Both the position numbers and the translations under genes were made by a program. 64,000 bases of DNA from Leptospirales bacterium (lineage in GTDB: Bacteria; Spirochaetota; Leptospiria; Leptospirales; Leptospiraceae): the NCBI GenBank assembly GCA_013297885.1, contig JAAFIR010000028.1, forward strand, positions 1 through 64,000, read 5' to 3'. Within the stretch, counting starts at the first letter, position 1. The number at the start of each line of letters is the position of its first letter. Shown one piece after another: positions 33,841 through 43,224 of the stretch. The notes below the pieces were generated by a model, which was not told the origin of the DNA, did not search any database, and was given only the letters and a program-made list of their open reading frames with translations.

Positions 33841-34821
33841 ATGTTAGATAGAATTTATATACCAATATTAAGTGATATTGTTGGTTTTTTTATTTCAGAT
33901 TTAAAAGCAGGATTTTCTACTTTTTCGTTTTGTATGTTAGCAGCATTTTTAGTGGGCACAAAATTACTTCCTTTAGAATATAAAAAACGTGGACTCATTC
34001 CAGAAGTTGCTGATAATGTGGTTTTTCTTGGAGTGATTGGAACTTTAGTTGGAGCAAAAGTATTTTATATTTTTGAAATCTGGGATCAAATTTTTGTAAT
34101 TCCCGGAATGAATTCTTATCCACTTTTTCATTGGACTGGATTTAGAGAGCTACTTGAAACTGATCCTTCTTGTGAGCCCTGTAAAACTGCAATGGGACTT
34201 TGGAGTTCTTTTTTTAGTGGTGGGGGTTTAGTTTTTTATGGTGGATTTTTATTTGGAACTTTTTTTATCTATCTTTATTTTCTATACAACAAATATGAAA
34301 TGGGTCATTATTATGATGGAATGGCTCCCACAATGGCAATTGGATATGCAATTGGTCGTCTTGGTTGTTTTGTTTCTGGCGATGGTTGTTATGGCTATCA
34401 CACTGCAAAAGAAATTCCACTTTTGGTATTCACCTATCATGGTGCCCAGCCTTCAGGAGTTCCTGTTTGGAACACACCTGTAATTGAATCCATTGTATCC
34501 TTTTTATTTTTCTTCTATTTTTTTTATTGGGCAAGACATCAAAATTTTAAGAAATGGAGTTTGTTTTTTCAATACTTAACTCTTCATGGAATTGCAAGAC
34601 TTTGTATTGAATTCTTAAGAGTAAACAAAGCAGTGTTTCCAGTTTTAGATCCACCAAAAATTGTAAACATTCCTCACGATGAATTAACTAATGCAGAATT
34701 TTTAAATGAATACTATTGGCATGGATTTTCTCAATCCCAACTGATTTCACTGGCATTTATTTTTGTGTCTCTATTTTTTATTACCAAAATGAAACTCTGG
34801 GAAAAAACTCTTCAGAAATAA
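33841..34821 (+). CDS. lgt: prolipoprotein diacylglyceryl transferase, 326 aa
   Basis: About seven transmembrane helices with Lgt landmarks: GGFLFG after GGGLVFYG, the signature region [17 protein letters not shown], and the C-terminal [15 protein letters not shown] with conserved Arg and Glu. It transfers diacylglycerol to the lipobox Cys of prelipoproteins at the inner membrane, the first step of the pathway whose second enzyme, LspA, is at 50.7 kb. The many lipoproteins in this window are its substrates. An insertion before the signature Cys-Tyr-Gly is typical of the spirochaetal form. Confidence 0.9.
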   Translation: MLDRIYIPILSDIVGFFISDLKAGFSTFSFCMLAAFLVGTKLLPLEYKKRGLIPEVADNVVFLGVIGTLVGAKVFYIFEIWDQIFVIPGMNSYPLFHWTGFRELLETDPSCEPCKTAMGLWSSFFSGGGLVFYGGFLFGTFFIYLYFLYNKYEMGHYYDGMAPTMAIGYAIGRLGCFVSGDGCYGYHTAKEIPLLVFTYHGAQPSGVPVWNTPVIESIVSFLFFFYFFYWARHQNFKKWSLFFQYLTLHGIARLCIEFLRVNKAVFPVLDPPKIVNIPHDELTNAEFLNEYYWHGFSQSQLISLAFIFVSLFFITKMKLWEKTLQK

Positions 34822-34831
34822 AAAAATATTC

Positions 34832-34860
34832 TTGACAGTATCTCAAATTGAGATTTATTT
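34832..34860 (+). promoter_or_regulatory. higBA promoter with palindromic operator
   Basis: A consensus -35 TTGACA (34832-34837) is followed at 17 bases by a weak -10 (TTATTT, 34855-34860). A 15-base palindrome ATCTCAAATTGAGAT (34840-34854) fills the spacer. This is the usual layout for HigA/HigBA autorepression. The HigB ATG follows six bases later, so the leader is very short. Confidence 0.6.
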
Positions 34861-34866
34861 GTTTTT

Positions 34867-35160
34867 ATGCATGTCATAAGTAGAAGAATCATTTTAGATT
34901 TTTACAGACTTCATCCAACTTCCAAATCTTCACTTGAAAGTTGGTACAAGATTATGTGCAACACTATATTTACAAATTTTAGTCATCTAAGATATATTTT
35001 TCCAAGTGCAGACCAAGTTGAAAATTTAACTGTTTTTAACATTAGTGGAAATCATTCTAGATTAATTGCAGCAATTCATTATAATAGGCAAAAAGTTTAT
35101 ATTAGAAATATTTTAACTCATGCTGAATACGATAAAAATAATTGGAGGAAAAATTCATGA
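34867..35160 (+). CDS. higB: HigB-type mRNA interferase toxin, 97 aa
   Basis: It matches the HigB toxin family of the RelE superfamily: MHVISRRIILDFYRLHPTSK at the start, LESWYKI, the ...VFNISGNHSRLIAAIHYNRQ core, and KVYIRNILTHAEYDK near the end, including the His and Tyr residues used in RNA cleavage. It cleaves ribosome-bound mRNA and is neutralised by HigA encoded next. The order toxin-first is typical for higBA. ATGA overlap with higA. Length is normal and there is no disruption, so the module looks functional. Confidence 0.9.
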   Translation: MHVISRRIILDFYRLHPTSKSSLESWYKIMCNTIFTNFSHLRYIFPSADQVENLTVFNISGNHSRLIAAIHYNRQKVYIRNILTHAEYDKNNWRKNS

Positions 35161-35564
35161 CTTTAACTGCTGAACTTGAACAAGTAAAAATTTCATGGGC
35201 AGAAGCAAAAACTATTTTGTCTGTCCCTCATTCTGAAAAAGAATACAAAAAATTAGTGAAGATTTTAAATTTGCTAATTGATGAAATTGGAGAAAATGAA
35301 AAACACCCAATGACTCCCCTCATGGAGTTAATTGGAAGTTTAGTTGAATCTTATGAAAAAGAAACCACGTTGGAATTTACTTCTGATCCAATTGATACTT
35401 TAAAATTTTTAATGTCTGAACATAACTTAACTCAAAAAAATTTATCTGAGCTTGGTAGCCAAGGGGTTGTGTCTGAAATTTTAAGCGGCAAACGAGAATT
35501 AAACGTGAGACAAATTCATGCTCTTGGAAAAAAATTTAATCTTCCAGCAGCAGTTTTTTTATAA
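35157..35564 (+). CDS. higA: HigA antitoxin, 135 aa
   Basis: The ATG at 35157 overlaps the HigB stop codon and follows a GGAGG site. Residues 1-75 form the helical toxin-binding part; about 82-135 are an HTH domain (DTLKFLMSEHNLTQKNLSEL, then GVVSEILSGKRELNVRQIHA). It binds HigB and represses the promoter at 34832-34860. The HTH is intact, and the gene is followed directly by a palindromic element. Confidence 0.9.
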   Translation: MTLTAELEQVKISWAEAKTILSVPHSEKEYKKLVKILNLLIDEIGENEKHPMTPLMELIGSLVESYEKETTLEFTSDPIDTLKFLMSEHNLTQKNLSELGSQGVVSEILSGKRELNVRQIHALGKKFNLPAAVFL

Positions 35565-35570
35565 AATTTT

Positions 35571-35680
35571 TTGGGCGAGTTTTTTTAATAGTAAGACTTA
35601 ATTAATTAAGTCTTACTATTTAAAAAATCGTGCTTTCAGCTACTTCCGCTAAAGCGGAAACGCTTCAATCACTCTCGCAA
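35571..35680 (+). repeat. modular palindromic element, copy 8 (simplest form)
   Basis: TTGGGCGAGTTTTTTT is followed by the perfect hairpin AATAGTAAGACTTAATT/AATTAAGTCTTACTATT. Next comes AAAAAATCGTGCTTTCAGC, then TACTTCCGCT-AA-AGCGGAA, and ACGCTTCAATCACTCTCGC. This copy has the shortest inserts and shows the block plan most clearly: end block, hairpin 1, middle block, hairpin 2, end block. Confidence 0.85.
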
Positions 35681-35742
35681 GACTTTAAGACTTGAATTAA
35701 TTTTACTTTGCTTGAAGAAATTTACTTCATTTAGAAAATGTG

Positions 35743-36427
35743 ATGATGAGTGATTCAATTGATAAAGTCAAATTTGGTTTAAAACTTGGAGCGAGTGCTG
35801 GTTGAAGCTTTATAAAAATCAACGTTTTAGGTAATTTTTTTACGCTTATTTTTTTTTGTAACTAGTTCTATTTTTTTATTTAATCAAATATATCGAAATG
35901 GAACTGGTCCAGCTCATGCAGCAGGAATTGGTTTTATATTAGTTATTTTTGCTGCTAGACCTATTTCGTCTATTTTAGTTTTGCTACTTGGTATCCTTTC
36001 TCCAATTCTAAATTTTCAGTTTGGTAATAAATATATCATTTCCAAAACAATTCACAAAATTATTTCTGAAAAAGGTGAATCTATTTTATTTCCTTTGGTT
36101 GAAAAAATTATTTCTAAATTAACAGAGCAATAGCCTGATTTTTTTAAACAAACTTTTGATAAAGCAAAACTAAAATTAAAACTTATCAAAGAAATAAAAA
36201 ACTCTAGTGATAATTTTTGGATAAAAAAAGCAATTGAATATGGGCTTAGTAAAATACAATTTGAAGAAATTGATTTTAGCAAAGAAAATTTTAGTTTTAC
36301 TGAAATTATAAACCAAAAATTAGTCCAAAAAATTTCTGAAATTTCAGAACCTTATAGAAAATTTTTCTTAATCATTTTCGGAATTCAATTCTTTGTTTTA
36401 ATTTTGATTTTAATCAAACTAATATAA
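35743..36427 (+). pseudogene. integral membrane protein pseudogene
   Basis: From an ATG at 35743 the frame reads MMSDSIDKVKFGLKLGASAG and then TGA. After a frameshift in a poly-T region it continues NQIYRNGTGPAHAAGIGFIL, VIFAARPISSILVLLLGILS and so on to KLTEQ, TAG, PDFFKQTFDKAKLKLK and a final transmembrane helix ending at 36425-36427. At least two stops and one shift interrupt about 220 codons of otherwise coherent sequence. Function unknown. Confidence 0.6.
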
Positions 36428-36447
36428 GTTAAGGCAAATTTTAAATC

Positions 36448-36645
36448 ATATTTGATAAAGACCGACCACCTAGTAATGAAGAATTAATTTTAAAAGAAAA
36501 ATTTAAATCATTTAAAAAATCTAAACTTCCCGAAGCTTCTTTTACTAGAGATTGATTTGGTCATGTAGTTTTAAAACTCAAAAAAATTCTGTTTGCCTCT
36601 GCCAAAGCAAAGACAATCCCTGAATTTAAAAAAAGCTTGAAGTAG
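36448..36645 (+). pseudogene. 5' fragment duplicate of the gene at 48617
   Basis: The frame reads IFDKDRPPSNEELILKEKFK, SFKKSKLPEASFTRD, TGA, FGHVVLKLKK, then unrelated residues to TAG. This is nearly the same as the first 45 residues of the intact gene at 48617-49000 (MFDKDRPLSKEELILKEKFE). The start codon is ATA instead of ATG, and a Gly codon has become TGA. Nucleotide identity over about 125 bases is high by eye. Confidence 0.75.
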
Positions 36646-36668
36646 ATTTTTGCTTATCTGAGTTTCTT

Positions 36669-37172
36669 CTACCTTTCGGAAAGGGAATTTACAATACTTT
36701 TATAAAGTTCTTTATTAATCCAAAAACCTTTTTCAATAGCTAAATCAATGCTACCAATAACATCATCCAATAAGCCTTTTTGTTTTGCTTTGATAAGTAT
36801 CCCTACAAAACCTATTTTATTTAAACCATGAAATTCTGCTATTCGTCTTGCATCCACTTCATCAATAATCACGAGCGTTGCATTTTCTTCTTTTGCTAAT
36901 GCGATTACTTCTGATTCGCCTATATCCAAATCTTTTTGTAAAGCTCGAACAAAATTTTTATCTTTAATCGTTTTTACTTCTATTACATTATTCTTTATGA
37001 GTGAATTAATTTTCCCAATGTCTTTTGGAAATTCACCTTTTAAGATTAATTCTTCAAATACACCATTCGGAATAATAATTTGACCATACAGCTTTTGCAA
37101 TAAATCCAATCTATCAATCTTTGATAAATTAATGAGTGGAGAAGAGTTACTAACAATTTTATCCAAGTCCAT
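36669..37172 (-). CDS. PIN-domain toxin, DUF3368 family, 167 aa
   Basis: PIN-fold landmarks: VSNSSPLINLSKIDRLDLL at the N-terminus, LDIGESEVIALAKE in the middle and LVIIDEVDARRIAEFHG at the third acidic motif. DUF3368 proteins are VapC-like RNases of type II toxin-antitoxin systems, partnered with UPF0175 antitoxins. The acidic residues (Glu in GESE, Asp in IDEVDAR) are present, so it should be active. It overlaps the upstream antitoxin gene by 14 bases. Confidence 0.87.
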   Translation of the reverse strand: MDLDKIVSNSSPLINLSKIDRLDLLQKLYGQIIIPNGVFEELILKGEFPKDIGKINSLIKNNVIEVKTIKDKNFVRALQKDLDIGESEVIALAKEENATLVIIDEVDARRIAEFHGLNKIGFVGILIKAKQKGLLDDVIGSIDLAIEKGFWINKELYKSIVNSLSER

Positions 37173-37410
37173 ACTGTAAATCTTCTTGGAAGGAAATTAA
37201 ATCATAATGGCGTTCAATTTTTCTTTTTCCTAATTCTTCATGAAATTCCCATTTTGATAAACCTGATAGCTCTCTTGATTTTCCAAAAGATAAAATTTTT
37301 CTTTCATATAAAGAAATGGATAATTCCAAAAGAAGAATTTTCTCAACTGCTTGATCAGGTAATTTAAGTGCTAACCAAACCTCTTGTGGGATTTTTAGGG
37401 TGAGTTCCAT
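37159..37410 (-). CDS. UPF0175-family antitoxin, 83 aa
   Basis: I start at MELTLKIPQEVWLALKLP (37410) rather than six codons upstream because homologues begin with this strand. The UPF0175 pattern is clear: LLLELSISLYERKILSFGKS with a helix-turn-helix-like segment ELSGLSKWEFHEELGKRKI, and the C-terminal HYDLISFQEDLQYGLG that binds the toxin. It precedes and overlaps the DUF3368 PIN toxin gene, a standard module. Type II antitoxin and autoregulator. Confidence 0.85.
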   Translation of the reverse strand: MELTLKIPQEVWLALKLPDQAVEKILLLELSISLYERKILSFGKSRELSGLSKWEFHEELGKRKIERHYDLISFQEDLQYGLG

Positions 37411-37546
37411 AATTCGATTCTTTACCAAATTATAAAGATAGCAAGCCTTTTATTGGATTTTGTAAAATGCCCATGCCAAACACCCACCGAAAGAAAAATC
37501 CCTCGGTGGAGTATATCCATTTTCCCCAAAAAATCACCAATGGACA

Positions 37547-40500
37547 TTACCGCAGTTTATAAGTGCAATTTTTATTACCACCACATTGAGCATAGATAGT
37601 GTTTCCCCCTATTAAAAACATTTCTTGAAGTGTAGTACCACCAAAAGGTGATGTAAGAGAATTTTCTTTAATCATGGACTCCCATTTCCAAGTGGTGCCA
37701 GTCCTTCTATATATATAGATAGCACCATGCATTCCGGAAGTATCAGGTGGTACAGGAACTGAATTATAAATCCCACCACCTGTTCTATCATTCCAAGAAA
37801 GGACTGCAAGAACATCTCCAGAGATACTCACACCAGCACCAAAACCACCACTAGCTAATAAATGAAATGCCTTGATATGAGCTTCTCTTATATAAGCAGA
37901 GCCATTCCAACGATAAACATCAACTCCACCATAAGTGGGAGCAGCAAAAGTACCTGATATAACTCCTCTAGAAGTTCCATTGTTCACTCCTGTCCAAGTG
38001 CTGGTATCTAGTTCACTCCCAATTACAAGCGTATCTCCATCCATGTCAATACTAGGATTACAGCTATAACCTGGTCCACCGTATGCGGATAAAGTAGACT
38101 GCTGACTCCAAGTGGTCCCTGTCCTATGATAAACTGATACGTAACAACCATTTGATTTTGGTACAAACAATCTATCACCAAAAAGTCTTATTGGTCTTTC
38201 GGAAATAAGCATAGAATTTTCTTTAATAAATGCTTCTTGTTCCCAAACGGCACCGTTTTTTCGATAGATGTAAATTGCTCCCCAAGGGGCATATTGATTC
38301 TTGGTAGGAGGTGTTCCTGTTCCATTGATAATTCCACTAAAACTTTCTGACCCTTCTCTTTCTGCAAAAACTGCTATTGTATCACCAGATACAGAAACAT
38401 GCGCTCCAAATCTTTCACCAACAGCAGAATTACTTGCTGTAATTGTAGCTTCCAATTGCCAAACAGTTCCACTTAATCTATATACAGTAGCTTGTCCTGT
38501 ATTAGTATTCTCACATTCTTTACCTGTAACTAAAACATTTCCTGAGATTGCAGCTTTAAAAGATTCATTCGAACAACCAACAGGTGTCTGAGAAAAAGTT
38601 AAATTTGTTCCTGTGCTACTGTCTTGACTTCCGACACCTGGAGGAGTATTCATATCACCTGTAGTGCCACGGATATGTCTGTTTCCTGAAAAAAATACAC
38701 TAGTGAACATTCCATATATTGGACCTGATATGGAATCCCTGTACCATTCATGAGCCACTTGAATCGATAGTGTCGCAGTATTTGAACCAGAAGCGTTAGA
38801 CGCTGTAATGGTATAACTAACAGGGTCTTGTAAGGTTGTGGCTGATCCCGATATGGCGCAGGTTGTGTTGTTTATCGTTAGCCCCGCAGGAAGTGCAGGA
38901 CTAGATGTACAAGACGTGGGTGAGCCTGTCATAGTCGGTGTCTCTGTCTTAGGTCCATTTTTGTAGAACATAAATGGACTTCCCACATAACTCAAACCAT
39001 TTGGTGGTGCAGGTCCGATAGCAATTTGAATGGTTGCTTGCGTACTACCAGATCCATTACTTGCAGTGATTGTGTAACTGATAGAGCCTTGTTGTGAGCT
39101 TGGACTTCCACTAATTGTACAAGTCGTCGCACTGATACTGAGACCTGCTGGTAGCCCTGGACTCGAAGTGCAGTTTGTCAAAGGCGAACCAGAATAACTC
39201 GGTGTTCCAGAGGAAGCGGCAGTGGATTGGAAAAAACTGTATGGAGTTCCCACATAAGTGAGAGCAGAGGGAGCCATCGCTGAAACTGTGATACTAATTA
39301 CAACATTTGTGCTTCCAAATGGATTTGTAGCTGTGATCGTATAGTTATTTGCACCTTGCTGAACAGTTGGGGTTCCTGCAATTGCACAAGTTGTATTATT
39401 AATCGCAAGTCCTGCAGGAAGTGCCGGAGCGGAAGTGCATGTTGTTGCATTTCCTGTGAGACTTGGTGTTGCCACTGTCATTGGTGAATTATGAGTTAAT
39501 ACAAATGGTGTTCCAGAATAAACTAAGTTGGCTGGGGGAATCGCAACTATCGTTATATTGATATTTGCCGAAGTGCTTCCAGATAAATTACTTCCTGTTA
39601 TCGCATAAGCAGTATTACCCTGAGTTGCTGTTGCTGTTCCTGTAATTTCACAATTGGATTGAAGTGTTAATCCGGCTGGAAGTGTTGGTGAAGAAACACA
39701 ACTTGTCAGAACAGATGTATGTGTTGGTTTAATCACTCCCACACTTACTAAAGTTGTAAACGTAAATGGTGTTCCCGCATAAGCCAAATTAGTCGGAACG
39801 GGTGGTTTGTTTTCTACACTAAATGTCATACTAAATTGTGATACACCTGCATAATTTGTTAAAGTCACAATCGCAGGTGAAGGATCTTGTAAATTTGTTG
39901 GTGTTCCTGAAATTACACCCGTGAACATATTGATACTCATTCCATCAGGAAGACCAATTGCTGAAAAAGTATTCGGAGCAGTTCCTGTAAATGTCGGTGT
40001 AAAACTAAAATCAAATCCTTTGCCTAACGGATAATTTGTAGAACCATAACTAAGTGTTGGTGGTGCATAAATTGTTCTATCAGAAATAACTTGGAAGCTT
40101 ACTGAAAAAATTGCAAACCCAGATGGATTGGAAGCTCGAACTATGTATGTAGTTGGTGCTTGCAAATTAGTTGGGTATCCAGAAAAGACTCCGGTCTCTC
40201 TGTCAAATTGAATTCCTTGTGGCAAAGGTCTATCGATCGAATAACGGACATTAGTCCCTTTCGCTGTGCTTGGTGCAATTGTAAATTTCTTTCCTGTTAG
40301 AAGTGTATATCCAGATGCTCCAAACAAAAGTGTTGGTGAAGGAATCACAACTGGCAGGTTTGCTGAAATCAGAAGTTCTGTTTGGACTTGTTTGTAGCCA
40401 TCATTTGCTTCTACAATAATTGTTGAAGCAGGTGACTGAACAATAGGTTTTCCAAAAATAACGCCATGTGAACGAGAAAAGTTTAACCCCGCAGGAAGTT

Positions 40501-42973
40501 TTCCAGATTTGATTGTATAATAAGTTGCCTTACCAAACTCCAAGCTAGGATAGTGAAATGGAGCATCTACCCGAACTGTATAATCATAAGCTTTAGAGGC
40601 ATAGCTTAGTCCTCGTAATTCTTTGTATGGGTTCATCTTAAATACATCCCCACTCAGAATATGAAATCTTTCTCCGATACCGTTTATAGGAATTCTTTCA
40701 CAAACAACTCTTGTGCTTTTCATTGTATATGGCACATTAAACTTAACCCCAGTAACTCTTCCTTCTGGGTTGTAAACAAAACTAGTATTTAAAACTGGAA
40801 TCTTATCCATACTCAAATTAAGCGTGAAGTTTGCTGGATTGATTGGAACTCTAAATCTTACAGTCATTTCAGTTCCAACAGTTCCTTCTTGAGGTTCAAT
40901 GTCCATATAGTTTGGAGAAGGCAAAGTATAACTCCTATTATCCCCTTTGGAACTTTTAATAGTAAATGAATTATCTTCTTGAACGGGCTTCTCCGATGCA
41001 AAATCCGTAAACATATACGCTATGTCATTTGCATACAAAGCCTTCTTCAAACCATATCCATCAAATGAATCCAAATTTGCCTTTATCCCACCATAGTCAG
41101 AAACGCTCGGTGGAGTTTTTGGGTATTTTGGATAAGTTTGGTATGATTTTGTTTTTCCACACATTTGGTTGTGTAAACTTTTGAATCTTGATTCCACTAA
41201 AAATTTTGCAGATTGAGTTGGTGCGAGTGCAAGTTGTAGATTGTAACTGTCCATTTGCAGGCTATAGTTAAAACATTTGTAGTCTTCTCTGTAAGATGCT
41301 AAATCCATATCGAAGTTTTGAAATCCACGACCAATTACATTTAGCTCTACTTTGTTTGGATCTATTGTCCAACGGGCTACATCTATTTGAAATGTGTTGA
41401 TGTAACTAATCAATTCTTCTAAACTACTCATCTGTCCCATTTTGGTTGGTGCAAATGTTTTCATTAGTGCCTCTAAATCTTTACTTTCATCTCTTGCATC
41501 TGCTGCATTTGAATTTACAAATAACATAAAAGTAGAATCTTTAGATACTGCAAGAAATGGAGGTGGAGCTCCCATCACAATTTGAATTTCATACGGAACT
41601 TCAAATGCTGAATAAGTATCGATTAACATTGCATCTACTGTATGTTTTTCTCTTCCTGGTTTTTGTTTAAATCTAACTCCCATTCCTTTCGCGTAAGACC
41701 TTCCATCTATCATTAAACTTTTTGCATTGTTCTTAGTTTCTACTTCAATTGAAATATCCATTGTATCAAATAATGTTCCCCAAGGAACCATTACTTTTAT
41801 TTGTCCGGGAGTAATAGTGTAAGTTCCATCCACGTCATCAAAATATCCTGCGGCTTCACTTTCCACCATCGATACTGGTTTACCAAGTCCAATTGTATTT
41901 ACTTTTGTGATTTGAGGTATGTCTACAAGATCAAGTGTTCCTTTTGTTGTTGTATTTTTACCAGCATAAGATCTTGCTCCTGCACGAAGAACTTCATGAC
42001 TTGCTTTTACTACATAATTTTGTGTACAACCATTTGAACCTTGCACTGTAAATGTTACATTACTTCCATTAAAATTTTGTGTGCTAATTCCAGAAGTTTG
42101 TGTAGTTCCACCAACTCGCATTGTAGTTCCATATATACTAAAACTAGTTTTTAATGCTGACAAATTTGCATCTGGGGGTAGACTTGCTTCATACCAAGTA
42201 TTAGTTGTATCATTTTTTTGTTTTACTGCTGCCATTGGATAATCTGTAAAATAAATTCCAGCAAGCTCACAAGTATATTGAATTCTATTTACCATGACTG
42301 TGTATTCTTTTGTTGTGCCGTCTTTTGCTTTTACTGTAAATACTTGCGGATTAGAGAAGTTAAGCGATGTTCCAGTAGTGATTATTCTTGTGCCAAGTAA
42401 AACAGATCCACCATCATGAGTGAACACAGCTTGTAAATTGGTTACATCTTGGAATGGAACATCAAAATTAATTGTATCTCCGTAAAATACTCCGGTGATA
42501 TCTCCTGCTGCTGGCTCTCTATCAGTTTTTAATGCAAATGATAAAAATGATTTTGTATCTTTTTCATTTCCTGTTCGAGGTTTAACTGTTATAGTTCCCG
42601 AATAACCTCCGTTGGAATCATAAATCTCTACTGCTTTGGCATTTCCATTAAAATTAATTTTTAAATTTTCTTCACCAGCTTTATCGCCACTTCCACCAAC
42701 TGGTGGAACATTGGAATCAGGAGCTGGTTTTGCTGCATCATTTTTTACTTCATCTATTGATTTTGTTGAGGCATTTCCAATACTTAAAGGATTGCCATCT
42801 GGACCTGTGAGAGTTAAACCAAGTGTAATATTCTGATTACTAGAAATAGAATTTGAATTAGAACGAAAAAATGCCAGAATTGACTGCCATTTATTATCTG
42901 ACTTTTTATTCATGATTCCATTGCAAGAAAAAATATTTAAAATTATAAGAATGAATATTACCAAATTTTTCAT
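37547..42973 (-). CDS. giant Ig-like repeat lipoprotein with FG-GAP-like C-terminus, 1808 aa
   Basis: The start at 42973 gives the lipoprotein signal MKNLVIFILIILNIFSC (the ATG 36 bases upstream adds only a poor leader). After a Ser/Asn-rich linker come cadherin-like beta-sandwich units (TFTVKAKDGTTKEYTVMVNR), a large unassigned region, then from about residue 850 a tandem array of seven or more putative Ig (He_PIG) repeats with the unit LPAGLxxxxxTCxIxGTPT and YSGTPFxF. The C-terminal 330 residues are FG-GAP-like (GERFGAHVSVSGDTIAVFAE). It is a probable surface adhesin. Codon use and base composition are richer in G+C than neighbours. Confidence 0.85.
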   Translation of the reverse strand: MKNLVIFILIILNIFSCNGIMNKKSDNKWQSILAFFRSNSNSISSNQNITLGLTLTGPDGNPLSIGNASTKSIDEVKNDAAKPAPDSNVPPVGGSGDKAGEENLKINFNGNAKAVEIYDSNGGYSGTITVKPRTGNEKDTKSFLSFALKTDREPAAGDITGVFYGDTINFDVPFQDVTNLQAVFTHDGGSVLLGTRIITTGTSLNFSNPQVFTVKAKDGTTKEYTVMVNRIQYTCELAGIYFTDYPMAAVKQKNDTTNTWYEASLPPDANLSALKTSFSIYGTTMRVGGTTQTSGISTQNFNGSNVTFTVQGSNGCTQNYVVKASHEVLRAGARSYAGKNTTTKGTLDLVDIPQITKVNTIGLGKPVSMVESEAAGYFDDVDGTYTITPGQIKVMVPWGTLFDTMDISIEVETKNNAKSLMIDGRSYAKGMGVRFKQKPGREKHTVDAMLIDTYSAFEVPYEIQIVMGAPPPFLAVSKDSTFMLFVNSNAADARDESKDLEALMKTFAPTKMGQMSSLEELISYINTFQIDVARWTIDPNKVELNVIGRGFQNFDMDLASYREDYKCFNYSLQMDSYNLQLALAPTQSAKFLVESRFKSLHNQMCGKTKSYQTYPKYPKTPPSVSDYGGIKANLDSFDGYGLKKALYANDIAYMFTDFASEKPVQEDNSFTIKSSKGDNRSYTLPSPNYMDIEPQEGTVGTEMTVRFRVPINPANFTLNLSMDKIPVLNTSFVYNPEGRVTGVKFNVPYTMKSTRVVCERIPINGIGERFHILSGDVFKMNPYKELRGLSYASKAYDYTVRVDAPFHYPSLEFGKATYYTIKSGKLPAGLNFSRSHGVIFGKPIVQSPASTIIVEANDGYKQVQTELLISANLPVVIPSPTLLFGASGYTLLTGKKFTIAPSTAKGTNVRYSIDRPLPQGIQFDRETGVFSGYPTNLQAPTTYIVRASNPSGFAIFSVSFQVISDRTIYAPPTLSYGSTNYPLGKGFDFSFTPTFTGTAPNTFSAIGLPDGMSINMFTGVISGTPTNLQDPSPAIVTLTNYAGVSQFSMTFSVENKPPVPTNLAYAGTPFTFTTLVSVGVIKPTHTSVLTSCVSSPTLPAGLTLQSNCEITGTATATQGNTAYAITGSNLSGSTSANINITIVAIPPANLVYSGTPFVLTHNSPMTVATPSLTGNATTCTSAPALPAGLAINNTTCAIAGTPTVQQGANNYTITATNPFGSTNVVISITVSAMAPSALTYVGTPYSFFQSTAASSGTPSYSGSPLTNCTSSPGLPAGLSISATTCTISGSPSSQQGSISYTITASNGSGSTQATIQIAIGPAPPNGLSYVGSPFMFYKNGPKTETPTMTGSPTSCTSSPALPAGLTINNTTCAISGSATTLQDPVSYTITASNASGSNTATLSIQVAHEWYRDSISGPIYGMFTSVFFSGNRHIRGTTGDMNTPPGVGSQDSSTGTNLTFSQTPVGCSNESFKAAISGNVLVTGKECENTNTGQATVYRLSGTVWQLEATITASNSAVGERFGAHVSVSGDTIAVFAEREGSESFSGIINGTGTPPTKNQYAPWGAIYIYRKNGAVWEQEAFIKENSMLISERPIRLFGDRLFVPKSNGCYVSVYHRTGTTWSQQSTLSAYGGPGYSCNPSIDMDGDTLVIGSELDTSTWTGVNNGTSRGVISGTFAAPTYGGVDVYRWNGSAYIREAHIKAFHLLASGGFGAGVSISGDVLAVLSWNDRTGGGIYNSVPVPPDTSGMHGAIYIYRRTGTTWKWESMIKENSLTSPFGGTTLQEMFLIGGNTIYAQCGGNKNCTYKLR

Positions 42974-43124
42974 TTTTATCTCCTTCTTATTCAATATACC
43001 GTTTAACAATGCTTAAATGGTAAATCAATTTTGCTAATTTAAATTGAGTTTATATTTTTTCATACGAAATTTTATTTCATTATCTGCAACAGGAAATTTT
43101 TAATATTCTAAAAAAGTTGTTCAT

Positions 43125-43142
43125 CTAAGGGATTTCCCTTAG
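43125..43142. promoter_or_regulatory. 18-base palindrome between divergent genes
   Basis: CTAAGGGA-TT-TCCCTTAG is perfect over two 8-base arms, about 150 bases upstream of the giant lipoprotein start and 80 upstream of the next lipoprotein. The two-base spacer makes it a poor RNA hairpin, so a dimeric repressor site is more likely than a terminator. Confidence 0.4.
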
Positions 43143-43224
43143 TTTTGAAAAAATATTTTCTATTATAAACATTTTAGTTTGACTTTTAAAATATTATTCT
43201 CGTCCTATTCTTAAGAGGTCTAAG

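Noticed and set aside
38301-42836. Plus-strand frames of 60-96 codons inside the giant lipoprotein gene
   Set aside because: They are antisense shadows of the He_PIG and cadherin-like repeats.
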